From Sphingomonadales bacterium (GTDB lineage Bacteria; Pseudomonadota; Alphaproteobacteria; Sphingomonadales; Sphingomonadaceae), in assembly GCA_025356275.1 (NCBI GenBank), contig JANXUK010000134.1, positions 35,387 to 99,386 of the forward strand: a stretch of DNA of 64,000 nucleotides. Reading direction: 5' to 3'. This document shows positions 16,736-29,448 of this stretch, in pieces (position 1 is the first letter of the stretch; every line of letters begins with the position of its first letter). The translations under genes and the position numbers were made by a program. The notes below the pieces were generated by a model. It was given only the letters and a program-made list of their open reading frames with translations. It was not told where the DNA came from and searched no databases.

Positions 16736-17633
16736 GGTAATTGACCTGGCGGATCGGCTTCCACAGCGGTGATCCGCGTGTCGCCCGCGCCGAGGGGATC
16801 ACGCTGCCATCGACATCAGTGATGCCATATTCCATCGCCAGCTCGGTGGTGATGAAACTGCCGCCCGAGCGGTCCATGATCGCCGGATCGCAGGTCAGCG
16901 CGACAATCACCCGGCCCGGATGCTCGACGGTGCTGCCGGTCATATTGGTGATCGATTTGGTCATGCTGGCGCCCACTTTCGCCAAATTATCCTTCGCCTT
17001 CTCGGTCAGGGTCAGCCCCTGCCAGATCGACAGGGCGGCGACATTATAGGGCTCCAGCTCGATCGCCATATCGCGCGATATCCGGTCCACCGCACTCTTG
17101 GAGGTGCCGAAAATCACCCCATACGTATAAGTGACCGAAGCAAAGCCCGAGATCGCTACGATCAACCCGCGTCCCGCCGGCGCCATCAACTTGGCCGCAT
17201 GCCATGCCGCGACATAGTTCGAGGTGATCCCCACCTCCCACATCTCAAGGTTGGACAGCGGCTTCTCCCAGAATGGTTTGCCATCCAGCAGATCGTCCGA
17301 CAGAGAAAAGGCATTGTTGACCAGTATATCGAGCCGGCCCGCTTCGGTGGCGATCCGTGCGAACAACGCCGCCACTGCCGCATTATCACTATGGTCACAG
17401 GCGACCGCGATGCCGCGCCCGCCGCTGTCCTTGCCGCGCGCGTCGCATTCGGCAGCGGTTCCGCCGACGGTGCCCGGCAGGTAGTAATCGCCCTCGCGGA
17501 TCGTGCGCCCGGTGACATAGACCGTCGCACCCTCAGAGGCGAGGACCAGCGCGACTCCCTTGCCGATGCCCCGGCTGGCCCCGGTGACCAGCGCGACCTT
17601 GCCGCTCAGGCGTCCCGTTGTTGCTCCGGCCAT
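16725..17633 (-). CDS. Short-chain dehydrogenase/reductase with Phe at the catalytic Tyr position
   Basis: A 302-aa DHRS1-like SDR. The cofactor motif TGASRGIG is at 17-24, NNAFS follows, and Ser162 sits in VAISGFAS. The expected Tyr of the YxxxK motif is Phe175 in IFGTSKSAV, with Lys179 kept. The codon on the minus strand at 17111-17109 reads TTC. The ATG at 17633 overlaps the upstream stop as TGATG. Sandwiched between two NTF2-like genes, the three may process one hydrophobic substrate. Loss of the Tyr predicts altered or absent redox activity, unless Tyr171 or Tyr169 substitutes. Confidence 0.85.
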   Translation of the reverse strand: MAGATTGRLSGKVALVTGASRGIGKGVALVLASEGATVYVTGRTIREGDYYLPGTVGGTAAECDARGKDSGGRGIAVACDHSDNAAVAALFARIATEAGRLDILVNNAFSLSDDLLDGKPFWEKPLSNLEMWEVGITSNYVAAWHAAKLMAPAGRGLIVAISGFASVTYTYGVIFGTSKSAVDRISRDMAIELEPYNVAALSIWQGLTLTEKAKDNLAKVGASMTKSITNMTGSTVEHPGRVIVALTCDPAIMDRSGGSFITTELAMEYGITDVDGSVIPSARATRGSPLWKPIRQVNYRGA

Positions 17634-18187
17634 CACTGTGCTCCCTTGCCGAAAAAGCGCTCGCTGAAATCGCCCCGTGCGCGGCCGGCATAATGCGGCG
17701 CGCTGAACGGCATGCCCATCACCCCTGCGGACCAGTCGATCGCATCGCCCCGATCCTGATACCAGTCGTAGAGCATGGTGCGGCTGGCGATGCGCCATTC
17801 GCCATGCCGCCGCTCGAACACATCGAGATAGCGCCCGCCGATGACGATGTCCTGCTCGCTGGCCTTGCCCATATCGATGCGGTGGTAGGAGATGACCTGT
17901 GTTTCCGCGCGGGCATGCGCGCCGTCGCGATCGATATAGGTCTGGCCGAGCACATGCTGGGTGTTGGTGATGGCATCCGCGCCGGGCACCACCCATGCCA
18001 GATATTCCGCGAAATCGCCTTTGAACACGCCGTAATCGGTGACGGAATCGGGCCAATAGGCGGCAGAGATCAGAGCCGCATCGCGCCGGTCCTCACCGCG
18101 CGCCAGCACGATGATGCACTGACGGATCGCGTCACGATCGGCGATTGCCTGGAACTGCATCTCGAGATCGGGCGGGATGTTGCTCAA
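17633..18187 (-). CDS. NTF2/SnoaL-like protein, 184 aa, TTG start
   Basis: First gene of the NTF2-SDR-NTF2 operon. The start is TTG at 18187 with GGAG 7 bases upstream. Family pattern: IADRDAIRQCIIVLARGEDR, ISAAYWPDSVTDYGVFKGD, NTQHVLGQTYIDRDGAHARA, and the paired strands GGRYLDVFERRHGEWRIASR. It is paralogous to the 16175-16735 product. The protein probably binds or acts on a small hydrophobic compound together with the SDR; no specific reaction can be assigned. Confidence 0.82.
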   Translation of the reverse strand: MSNIPPDLEMQFQAIADRDAIRQCIIVLARGEDRRDAALISAAYWPDSVTDYGVFKGDFAEYLAWVVPGADAITNTQHVLGQTYIDRDGAHARAETQVISYHRIDMGKASEQDIVIGGRYLDVFERRHGEWRIASRTMLYDWYQDRGDAIDWSAGVMGMPFSAPHYAGRARGDFSERFFGKGAQ

Positions 18188-18252
18188 GGGTCCACTCCAT
18201 TTTGTTTTGCCGCCGGGCGGCGGTTTGGACGCGGCATGGACCCATTTTTTTT
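18188..18252. other. Hairpin at the 5' end of the NTF2 operon, terminator-like on the plus strand
   Basis: GGGTCCA (18188-18194) pairs with TGGACCC (18237-18243), with an inner GCCGCC/GGCGGT stem and a T8 run at 18245-18252 on the plus strand. No plus-strand gene precedes it. On the minus strand the stem covers the bases just before the TTG start at 18187 and could occlude its ribosome binding site. Confidence 0.45.
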
Positions 18253-18360
18253 CACCAGCAATCGCCGGTTAAGCTGCCCCCTTGAATATCGCCCCACCGC
18301 GCCCACATCGCGGACGCCCCCTTTACGGGCGATCACTTCGATCAATCGAGGACATCTCTC

Positions 18361-19212
18361 ATGGCCAAGCCATTTCGCCTTGTTTCCGCGCTCAGTCTTG
18401 CCGCCGTGCTCGCGCTGGGCGTGCCGGGCGGCGCTTTGGCCGCCGATGCCACACTGGCGCAGGTTTCCGCCGCCGCGCATTCGGGCGACACCAAGGGTGC
18501 GCTGGCGATGATGGATCAGGTGCTGAAGGATCACCCGAAAAGCGCCAAGGCGCATTATATCGAGGCCGAACTGCTCGGCCACGCCCACCGCATCACCGAC
18601 GCGCAGGGTGAGCTGGCCAAGGCTGAGCAACTCGCTCCCGGCCTGCCGTTTGCCAGCGCGCATTCGGTCGGCGCGCTTAAGGCGCAGCTGGCGGGAACGA
18701 GCGGCACGATCGGCGCGGCAAGGAGCGTGCCCGTTGCCCCCGCCGCAGCGTCGAGCTTTCCCTGGGGGATGATCGCCATCATCGGTCTGGTGCTGTTCGG
18801 CATGCTGGCGCTGATGCGGCGACGTTCGGCGCAGGCGCAGATGCCGGTGGGTACGGGCGGTTATACGCCGGGCTATGGCCCCGGAATGCAGCCGGGCATG
18901 GGGATGCAGCCGGGCATGGGGATGCAGCCCGGCATGGGCATGGGCGGTATGGGCGGGGGCATGGGTTCCGGCCTGATGGGCAGCCTGGCCTCGGGCGCCG
19001 CGATGGGCGCCGGCTTGGCCGTGGGCGAGGAAGTCGTCGGCCATATGTTCGGCGGCGGGCGCGAGCGTGACGGCTTTCACGATAGTTCCGCCAGCAACAG
19101 CTATACCGATCCCAATCAGGACATGGGCGGCAGCGACTTCGGTGTCAGCGACAGCGGCGGCTGGGGCGACAGCGGCGGAGACAGCGGCGGCGGCGATAGC
19201 GGCGGCTGGTAA
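18361..19212 (+). CDS. Exported TPR-like, single-helix membrane protein with a Met/Gly-rich tail, 283 aa
   Basis: A signal peptide (LVSALSLAAVLALGVPGGAL) is followed by a tetratricopeptide-like helical segment (SGDTKGALAMMDQVLKDHPK, KAHYIEAELLGHAHRITDAQ). A transmembrane helix lies near residues 135-155 (FPWGMIAIIGLVLFGMLALM) before basic RRR. The C-terminal half is low complexity: three GMQPGM repeats, GGMGGGMGSGLMG, then an acidic Ser/Gly/Trp tail (SGGWGDSGGDSGGGDSGGW). The tail may be surface-exposed or metal-binding through Met. The function is unknown. Ribosome binding GAGG lies about 9 bases before the ATG. Confidence 0.75.
   Translation: MAKPFRLVSALSLAAVLALGVPGGALAADATLAQVSAAAHSGDTKGALAMMDQVLKDHPKSAKAHYIEAELLGHAHRITDAQGELAKAEQLAPGLPFASAHSVGALKAQLAGTSGTIGAARSVPVAPAAASSFPWGMIAIIGLVLFGMLALMRRRSAQAQMPVGTGGYTPGYGPGMQPGMGMQPGMGMQPGMGMGGMGGGMGSGLMGSLASGAAMGAGLAVGEEVVGHMFGGGRERDGFHDSSASNSYTDPNQDMGGSDFGVSDSGGWGDSGGDSGGGDSGGW
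18883..18936 (+). repeat. Three tandem 18-bp units coding GMQPGM
   Basis: Three near-identical 18-base units run 18883-18900, 18901-18918 and 18919-18936, each of the form GGNATGCAGCCNGGCATG. They code Gly-Met-Gln-Pro-Gly-Met repeats in the tail of the surrounding gene and are likely to vary in number by slippage. Confidence 0.85.
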
Positions 19213-19336
19213 CACACCGCTCCAACCGATTGCCTCTTCACATTATCGCATTGGCAGGGCAGAACTTGGGGCCGGGCAGGACCCGCAAATCAATAACCCG
19301 GGGGGAGGGACATCCCCAGAACAGCAGGAGACTACC

Positions 19337-19570
19337 ATGCGTAAGTTTGTTCCGATTCTGGCTTTGGCCGCGATGTTCGCCACCTCGATGATTGCCCCCA
19401 CTGCTGCCGATGCAAAGGGCTGCCTGCGCGGCGCCGCCGCCGGCGCTGTGGCTGGCCATTATGCGCATCACCATGCGGTGCTGGGCGCGGTTGGCGGCTG
19501 CGTGGCCGCGCATGAATATTACAAGCACAAGGCCGCCAAGGCTGCGGCGGCAGCGCAGCCCGCGCATTGA
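19337..19570 (+). CDS. Small secreted glycine-zipper-like protein, 77 aa
   Basis: The start is the ATG at 19337, with AGGAG about 6 bases upstream. A signal peptide (FVPILALAAMFATSMIAPTA, cleavage after ADA) is followed by a short mature chain. It carries LRGAAAGAVAGHYAHHHAVL, a Gly/Ala zipper with a His cluster, one Cys pair (KGC and GGC), and a Lys/Ala-rich end. A terminator follows at 19607. It is probably a small envelope or periplasmic structural protein; no specific role is known. Confidence 0.75.
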   Translation: MRKFVPILALAAMFATSMIAPTAADAKGCLRGAAAGAVAGHYAHHHAVLGAVGGCVAAHEYYKHKAAKAAAAAQPAH

Positions 19571-19606
19571 GGCCCGGCTCCGGTCGGGCTTGAGCGATAC
19601 CACAGA

Positions 19607-19636
19607 CCCCCGGAGGCGCTGCCTTCGGGGGTTTTT
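19607..19636 (+). terminator. Intrinsic terminator
   Basis: CCCCCGGAGGC (19607-19617) pairs with GCCTTCGGGGG (19621-19631) with one G-T wobble. The loop is GCT and a T5 run follows. It ends the small secreted gene and lies 4 bases from the 3' end of the convergent histidine kinase gene. Confidence 0.85.
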
Positions 19637-19639
19637 GCG

Positions 19640-24015
<4,376 letters not shown>

Positions 24016-24060
24016 TCCCGGCTGGCGGTGCCTGCGGGATAGGGGCTTATGCGGGGTCAG

Positions 24061-24076
24061 TGGTTACCATTTTGCA
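24061..24076 (+). promoter_or_regulatory. Candidate sigma-54 (-24/-12) promoter of the polysaccharide operon
   Basis: TGG at 24061-24063 and TTGCA at 24072-24076 place the GG and GC doublets exactly 10 bases apart, as sigma-54 requires. The CAC part of the -24 box is not conserved. It faces the export gene at 24205 and lies beside a gene for a sigma-54 activator. Confidence 0.5.
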
Positions 24077-24204
24077 AACCATGAATTTCGCGATCCGCAA
24101 AAATGCGTAACAGAAATTTAAGCAAATTAACGCAGAGGTGGGCCGTTGGCGATGTGTGTCACTTTGGCACGGTTGATTTGGCTCGGGTTTGACAGGGTAG
24201 TGTC

Positions 24205-25425
24205 ATGAGACGCGAAGGCACATTTGGCGGCGGACGCCGGCTGATCGGGGCGGCGCTGCAGGTGCAGAGCATGCTGCTCGCCGGCTGTTCCACCATGCCG
24301 ACCCCGCGCAATCCCGCAAATTCGCTCTATGAGCCGCAGCAGCGCAGCCCGGATGCGCCGGTCGCCGCGATGGCCTGTCAGGCGCCGGGCCTGCCCGCTG
24401 CGCTGACCATGCTGCGCCAAGTGCCGGCCATCGATATGGCCTCCGCGCCCGACGTGCTGTCGGCTGGCGACCGCTTGCGGCTCGATGTAGCAGGCGACAA
24501 GGACATGCTGACCGGGCAATATATCGTGCCCGCCAATGGTCGCCTGGTGATCGGCGGCGCGTTCGATATTGCCGCCGCTGGCCGTACCCGCGGCGACATC
24601 GCCGATGATCTGCGGCAAAGGCTGATCGCGGCGGGCATGGTCCGCGATGTTGCAGGCAATGTCCACCTGACCATTCAGGAGCAGGGCGCTGCCGCCGTTT
24701 CGGTGGAAGGCGCGGTGTTCGAGCCGGGCCGCGTCCACCCCGGCGAGCGCGACGATACCGCCCGCAACACCACGGTCGAGCATCCCTCGGGCGGGGATTA
24801 TAACGCCAACCGCTCGCTGTTCACCGCGCTGCGCTCCGCCGGGGGCCTCCGCCCCGACGCGGCGATGCAGACGGTCTATCTGGTGCGCGGCGCTGCCTAT
24901 GCGGCGTTCGACGTCTCGGGTGCGGTGACCGGCGCGCCGGCCATCGACCCCGAGATCGCCAGCGGCGACCGCGTGATTGTGCCTTCCCTCGGCTGTTTTC
25001 AGCCGGCCATGGTCCGGCCCAGCAGCGTGACGATGGAGGGCATCCGCGTCTATATGTCGAACCTGACGCATCCGGGCACCGGCAACGCCGGCGCCGGGAT
25101 CAACCGCGACGCGACCAATGTGCCCTACGGCATGCGGCTGTTGCAGGGGGCGATCTCGGCCAATTGCGTCGGCGGAACGTTCATCAATGCGGGGCGCCGG
25201 GTGGTTCTGGTCTCGCGCAATCCGATCAACGGGCGCTCGGTGGTGATCCAGCGCTCGCTGGAGCGGCTAGTGCGCGATGCGAACCGCGACGATGTTGATC
25301 CGTATCTGATGCCCGGCGATTCGATGGCCTGCTATGACAGCACGCTCAGCTCGCTGACCGACATTGTCGCCACGCTGGGATCGGTTGCAACGCAGGCAGC
25401 GCTGGCCAAGGGGCTCAGCAATTGA
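24205..25425 (+). CDS. Polysaccharide export outer-membrane lipoprotein (Wza/GumB-like), 406 aa
   Basis: The N-terminus has a lipobox (LLAGC) with Cys28 as lipid attachment site. A Poly_export domain follows (VLSAGDRLRLDVAGDKDMLT, YIVPANGRLVIGGAFDIAAA, GRTRGDIADDLRQRL), then SLBB-like segments (VSVEGAVFEPGRVHPGE, LRSAGGLRPDAAMQTVYLVR). The C-terminal part (about 290-406) is longer than in Wza and has extra Cys residues. It should form the outer-membrane export channel. It is the first gene of the plus-strand polysaccharide operon, downstream of a candidate sigma-54 promoter. Confidence 0.88.
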   Translation: MRREGTFGGGRRLIGAALQVQSMLLAGCSTMPTPRNPANSLYEPQQRSPDAPVAAMACQAPGLPAALTMLRQVPAIDMASAPDVLSAGDRLRLDVAGDKDMLTGQYIVPANGRLVIGGAFDIAAAGRTRGDIADDLRQRLIAAGMVRDVAGNVHLTIQEQGAAAVSVEGAVFEPGRVHPGERDDTARNTTVEHPSGGDYNANRSLFTALRSAGGLRPDAAMQTVYLVRGAAYAAFDVSGAVTGAPAIDPEIASGDRVIVPSLGCFQPAMVRPSSVTMEGIRVYMSNLTHPGTGNAGAGINRDATNVPYGMRLLQGAISANCVGGTFINAGRRVVLVSRNPINGRSVVIQRSLERLVRDANRDDVDPYLMPGDSMACYDSTLSSLTDIVATLGSVATQAALAKGLSN

Positions 25426-26843
25426 GCGCGATGAATTACGATTTTCCGCCCGGGCGGGTGCTGGGACAAAGCTTTGCACTGATCCCGCATAAAAAGACCT
25501 CACGGCCCGGCCGGTACCGACGGTATCTGACCGGGCTGCTGCCGGTTCTGGGGGTGATATGGACCGCGACGGGCGCCTATCTGCTGCTGGCGCCGGTCTC
25601 TTATACTAGCAAATTCAGCCTTATCATGCCGGGGACGGCGGTGGGTAGTTCGCTCAACCTGGAGGGCACAGGGCAGGCACAGGCGACGGTCAGCTCGCCG
25701 TTCGACAGCCCTTCGCTCAGCCCGACCGAGGGATATAAGCAGCTACTGACGGCGGATGTGACGCTCAGCGATGCGGCGGGCCTGGCGCATGTGAAGCCGG
25801 GGCGCTTCCCGGCGCCCACGGTCAAATTGATCGAGCAGACCAACCTCATCGGCATTCAGGTGACCGGGCACACTGCCGCCGAGGCCCAGCGCAATGCCGA
25901 CGCGCTGCGCAATGCGTTCTTCGGCGAGCTGGACAAGCTGCGCACCGACGAGGCGGCCCGGCGTGAGGCCAATGACCTGGTCCATCTGCGCGAGCTTTCG
26001 GCCAAGGAACAGTTGACCGAGCGCAAGCTGATCGCATTTCAGGCGATGCACGGCCTGGCCACGATGGAGCAGTTCAACGCCCGCATCGCCTCGGTCGATC
26101 AGCTGAAAGACAAGGAGCGCGAATACCGCCTCTCGCTCAGCGAGCATCGCGGGGAGGCCGGACGGCTGTCGGGCACGATGGATATCGGACCGTCGCGCGC
26201 CAATCTGGAGATGCGGCTGCGCGGCGATCCGGTGTTTCAGGAGCTGGCGACGCGCTATGCCGCGGCCAATGCCGATGCCGAGCTGAAGGCCGGCACGCTG
26301 GGCCCCAAACATGCCGCGCTGGCGCAGGCCAATGCCGAGCGTGAAGGGCTGAAGGCGGCGCTGCTAGCGCGCGGGCATGACATTACCGGGCTCTCGGACG
26401 CCCAGCTGATGCATGCCACCGACATGACGCTGGGCGATGGGCGTTCGCAATTGATGCAGACGATGGCGGTAGGCGATGCCCAGGCTGCCGGTGCGGCCAG
26501 CGCGCTGTCGGTGATCCGCGGCGATCTGGCCGAGGCCAAGGCGCGCTCGCCCGAGCTGATCGAACAGGCCTCACAGCTCGCCGATCTTCAGCGCGACCAT
26601 CATGTGGCCGAGGCGGTGCTGTCCTCGGCGCTGGCGCGGCTCGATACCAACAAGCTCGACCCCTTTGCCTCCTATCCGCTGGTGCAGACGTTGGCCCCGC
26701 CCAGCCTGCCCGACCGCAAATCGAGCCCGTCGCTGGTGCTGGCGCTTGCCGGCGCGATGGGCGCGACGATCATCGCCCTCCTGACGTTTGGAACGCTATG
26801 GCTGCGCCAGCCGATCATCGACCGAATGCTCCGGAACGGCTGA
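25422..26843 (+). CDS. Wzz/GumC-like chain-length and export co-polymerase without kinase domain, 473 aa
   Basis: A TTG start at 25422 overlaps the previous stop (TTGA) and has AAGGGG 8 bases upstream; an ATG at 25431 is the alternative. There are two membrane helices, near 33-55 (YLTGLLPVLGVIWTATGAYL) and near 440-465 (LVLALAGAMGATIIALLTFG). A large periplasmic region lies between them, with coiled coils and the Wzz-like opening SYTSKFSLIMPG. No C-terminal BY-kinase is present. It should set polymer length and bridge to the outer-membrane lipoprotein. Its end overlaps the polymerase gene by 46 bases. Confidence 0.85.
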   Translation: MSAMNYDFPPGRVLGQSFALIPHKKTSRPGRYRRYLTGLLPVLGVIWTATGAYLLLAPVSYTSKFSLIMPGTAVGSSLNLEGTGQAQATVSSPFDSPSLSPTEGYKQLLTADVTLSDAAGLAHVKPGRFPAPTVKLIEQTNLIGIQVTGHTAAEAQRNADALRNAFFGELDKLRTDEAARREANDLVHLRELSAKEQLTERKLIAFQAMHGLATMEQFNARIASVDQLKDKEREYRLSLSEHRGEAGRLSGTMDIGPSRANLEMRLRGDPVFQELATRYAAANADAELKAGTLGPKHAALAQANAEREGLKAALLARGHDITGLSDAQLMHATDMTLGDGRSQLMQTMAVGDAQAAGAASALSVIRGDLAEAKARSPELIEQASQLADLQRDHHVAEAVLSSALARLDTNKLDPFASYPLVQTLAPPSLPDRKSSPSLVLALAGAMGATIIALLTFGTLWLRQPIIDRMLRNG

Positions 26844-28171
26844 TCGCCGGAACGATAGGCGCGACCTACCTGCTATGGCTGGTGGGCGCGCTGTATATGG
26901 CGGGGCCGCTGCTGGGTTGGACGCTGGCGGCGATGGCGGCGCGCGCCTATTTCCTCGCGCCCGGCCTGCCGGCGGATCAGCGTCCGGGCAGACTGCCGCT
27001 GATCCTGTGGTGCTGGATTGCCGGGATGGCGGCGATGCTGGTGATCCTGATCATCGGGCATGTCGAGTGGCAGCTTGGCTTTGCCCAGACGATGAAATCG
27101 GCGACCGGCTGGGCTAAGGGCTGGGCGCTGCTGGCGATCTTCCTGGTGGCGGGCTATGCGCTGCCGATCCGGCTGTCGGTGCTGAGCCGGGCAGTGTGCG
27201 GGCTGGGGATGCAGACGCTGATCCTGCTGCCGGTGTTCCTGGCGGCGCCCTATATCGGCGTCCCCGCCGGACAATTGTGGGTCTCGCCCCTGGCCATCGT
27301 CGGCGGGGGTGACGATGATTTCTTCGCGGTCATCGCCTATACGATCGAGCCTGGAGTGGGTACGCCCCGCTGGCAGTTCTTTGCGCCATGGTCGCCCGCT
27401 GCCGGGGTGGTGGCGCTGATCCATTTCATGCTGGCGCGCGAGGAAGCGCATGCTGGCTGGCGCTGGACCGGGATTGTCGCCGCGATCCTGATGGCGCTGC
27501 TCTCAACCTCGCGGATGGCGGTGATCGGCTTGGTCGTGCTGGTGCCGATCGTGCGATTGATCGGTGCGATCCGAAAGCCCTCTACCGGATATGCCGCCGC
27601 GCCGCTTGTGCTGTTATCCGGCTGGTTCGCGCCGCAGTTGGCGATGCTCGACGATTGGGCAGTGGACAGCTTCAATGGCGCGCGTGCCGCCTCGTCGCGA
27701 GTGCGGGCGAAGCTGGGGCATATTGCGGTGCAGCGCTGGGAGGATGAGGCCTTTTGGTTCGGCCATGGCAAGGTCGAGCGCGGGCCGCATCCGGTAGAAT
27801 TCATGCCGATCGGCAGCCACCACAGCTGGTACGGGCTGCTGTTCGTCAAGGGGATCACCGGGCTGGTCGCGCTGGCCGTACCGATGGTGCTGCTGCTGTG
27901 CGTGTGCCTCGGCGCCGCGACGCGCAGCCGGGCGGGGCAATTGGCGCTGGGGATGGTGCTGATCTACTGGTTCTACACCTTTGGCGAGAATATCGAGGTA
28001 CTCACTTATATTGCGTGGCCAGCGTTGATGGCGATCGGCATCGTGCTGCGGATGCGGGAGAATGGCGAGGATCTGCCTGCGCCGGTGGGGGTGATCGCCG
28101 GCTGGATGCGGCGCGAGGTGGCGGCTTCGCGGGCGCGGGTGGCGGGGGCGGGGGCGGGGGCGGTGTGTTGA
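26798..28171 (+). CDS. Wzy-like polysaccharide polymerase / O-antigen ligase family membrane protein, 457 aa
   Basis: About ten to twelve hydrophobic helices and a large periplasmic loop carrying GSHHSWYGLLFVKGITG, the His-rich motif typical of the Wzy/WaaL superfamily. Context decides for polymerase: it follows the export lipoprotein and co-polymerase and no lipid A core genes are near. It should link repeat units on the periplasmic side. The tail ends in a Gly/Ala-rich run (ARVAGAGAGAVC) coded by a GGGGGC-type simple repeat. The gene is followed at once by a large palindromic repeat. Confidence 0.8.
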   Translation: MAAPADHRPNAPERLIAGTIGATYLLWLVGALYMAGPLLGWTLAAMAARAYFLAPGLPADQRPGRLPLILWCWIAGMAAMLVILIIGHVEWQLGFAQTMKSATGWAKGWALLAIFLVAGYALPIRLSVLSRAVCGLGMQTLILLPVFLAAPYIGVPAGQLWVSPLAIVGGGDDDFFAVIAYTIEPGVGTPRWQFFAPWSPAAGVVALIHFMLAREEAHAGWRWTGIVAAILMALLSTSRMAVIGLVVLVPIVRLIGAIRKPSTGYAAAPLVLLSGWFAPQLAMLDDWAVDSFNGARAASSRVRAKLGHIAVQRWEDEAFWFGHGKVERGPHPVEFMPIGSHHSWYGLLFVKGITGLVALAVPMVLLLCVCLGAATRSRAGQLALGMVLIYWFYTFGENIEVLTYIAWPALMAIGIVLRMRENGEDLPAPVGVIAGWMRREVAASRARVAGAGAGAVC

Positions 28172-28182
28172 TGCAAGCCTGT

Positions 28183-28419
28183 TAGTTTGTTTGCCGCCTG
28201 CGGGCGGGGGAAGCCTGTGCCATCCCGAGTCGGTCTGATTGATCGCCTGCCGGCGATGAAGCCTGTGCCATCCCGCGCCCCCTCCCGACCTCCCATTCAG
28301 TGTGTATCCTGTGGGAGGTCGGGAGGGGGAGCGGGATGGCACAGGCTGCGACCGTCAGGTCGCCAATCAGACCGACTCGGGATGGCACAGGCTTCATCAC
28401 CGCAAGGCGATCAATCAAA
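28183..28419. repeat. Second palindromic repeat family, copy A (nested)
   Basis: Core hairpin 28261-28346: GCCTGTGCCATCCCGC, then CTCCCGACCTCCCA, pair with their inverted copies around the loop TTCAGTGTGTATCCTG. Around it is a second perfect 29-bp inverted repeat (28213-28241 with 28364-28392) that again ends in GCCTGTGCCATCCCG. The element ends GATCAATCAA just before the stop codon (28422-28420) of the converging glycosyltransferase gene. Confidence 0.9.
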
Positions 28420-29448
28420 TCACGCCGCCAAAGCTCCGTCCGCCACCTTGCCCTCGGTCAGCAGCCGGTCGAGCAGGCGGGCCCATTGCCGCTGGCGGAT
28501 GATGCCGCAATCCACGGTCGAGGCGCGCGCCGCTGCCGCCATTGCTGGCAGATTGGCCGAGCGCAGCGCGGTGAACCCCTCCAAAATCGCCGCATCACTG
28601 GTGAAATCGATCACCATGCCGGCGTCGCCGACCTGTTCGGGCAGGCCGTCGCAGGGGGCGACGACAATCGGGCGCCCGCCGATCCGCGCCTCATTGGCGA
28701 CCTGACCATAGGCCTCCCAGCGCGAGGGCAAGGCCACCACATCGGTCTCGCCCAGGAACGCGCCGACATCGGTAACCAGTCCGTAAAAGCGGATCGCCTT
28801 CGATTGGCCCGCCATCGCCATCAGCATCGCCTCATCCTCCCCCGTCCCGCCGATCAGCAGCTCGGTGCCGGGCATCAGCCCGCAGCGGTGGGCGTTGATC
28901 AGCAGGTCGAAGCCTTTCTGCTCGGACAGGCGCCCATAGGCCCCAACCCGCAGTGGCCGCGCCGCCGAGAACGAGGGCAGCGGCAGCTCCTCCAGCCCCG
29001 GATTGGCGGCATAGGGATAGATCACCTCGATGGCATCGAGCGGCAGCACCGCCGCCTCGGCCAGCCAGCGCGCCTGCGCATGGCTGACGCAGACCACCTG
29101 ATCGGCCAGCCGGAACGCCAGCCGCAAAGTGGCCCGAAACCGCGCGCGCGAACCGACCTTCAGCGCTTCCCACGCCGGGGTGTACGAATGCTCGATCCAG
29201 ATGATCTTCGCCTGCGGATTGCGCAGCCGCAGCGACGAGACATACATCAGCCGCTGCCAGCCCGGCGGGACATGCAGCACGATGATCTCCGCGTCGAAAT
29301 GCGGCGCGAACATGGCGCCGGGTGCGATAGCCTCGACCCGGGGTTCCACCACCGCGCAAATCGCGTCGCTATCGAAAATCGTCAGGCCGCGCGTCACGCC
29401 GCCCATCGCGAAATCATCGAGCAGATTGACCAGTTTGGGCCGGCTCAT
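28420..29448 (-). CDS. Glycosyltransferase family 4-type (GT-B), 342 aa
   Basis: A GT-B fold enzyme of the GT1/GT4 group. The N-terminal domain carries NLLDDFAMGGVTRGL and IWIEHSYTPAWEALK. The C-terminal domain has RVGAYGRLSEQKGFDLLINA and the nucleotide-sugar motif PSRWEAYGQVANEARIGG, with the E-x7-E pair. It should add one sugar to the lipid-linked repeat unit on the cytoplasmic face. Its ATG overlaps the stop of the upstream GT2 gene (ATGA). It is the last of four minus-strand genes, flippase-GT2-GT2-GT4. Confidence 0.87.
   Translation of the reverse strand: MSRPKLVNLLDDFAMGGVTRGLTIFDSDAICAVVEPRVEAIAPGAMFAPHFDAEIIVLHVPPGWQRLMYVSSLRLRNPQAKIIWIEHSYTPAWEALKVGSRARFRATLRLAFRLADQVVCVSHAQARWLAEAAVLPLDAIEVIYPYAANPGLEELPLPSFSAARPLRVGAYGRLSEQKGFDLLINAHRCGLMPGTELLIGGTGEDEAMLMAMAGQSKAIRFYGLVTDVGAFLGETDVVALPSRWEAYGQVANEARIGGRPIVVAPCDGLPEQVGDAGMVIDFTSDAAILEGFTALRSANLPAMAAAARASTVDCGIIRQRQWARLLDRLLTEGKVADGALAA

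Noticed and set aside
24165..24184. TGGCAC just before the export gene as a sigma-54 -24 box
   Set aside because: No GC lies at the required distance; the next GC is 4 bases too far. The site at 24061 fits better.
28006..28705. Short open frames repeating peptides such as GRSGGGAGWHRL in several intergenic regions
   Set aside because: They are translations of the palindromic repeat family, readable on both strands, not genes.
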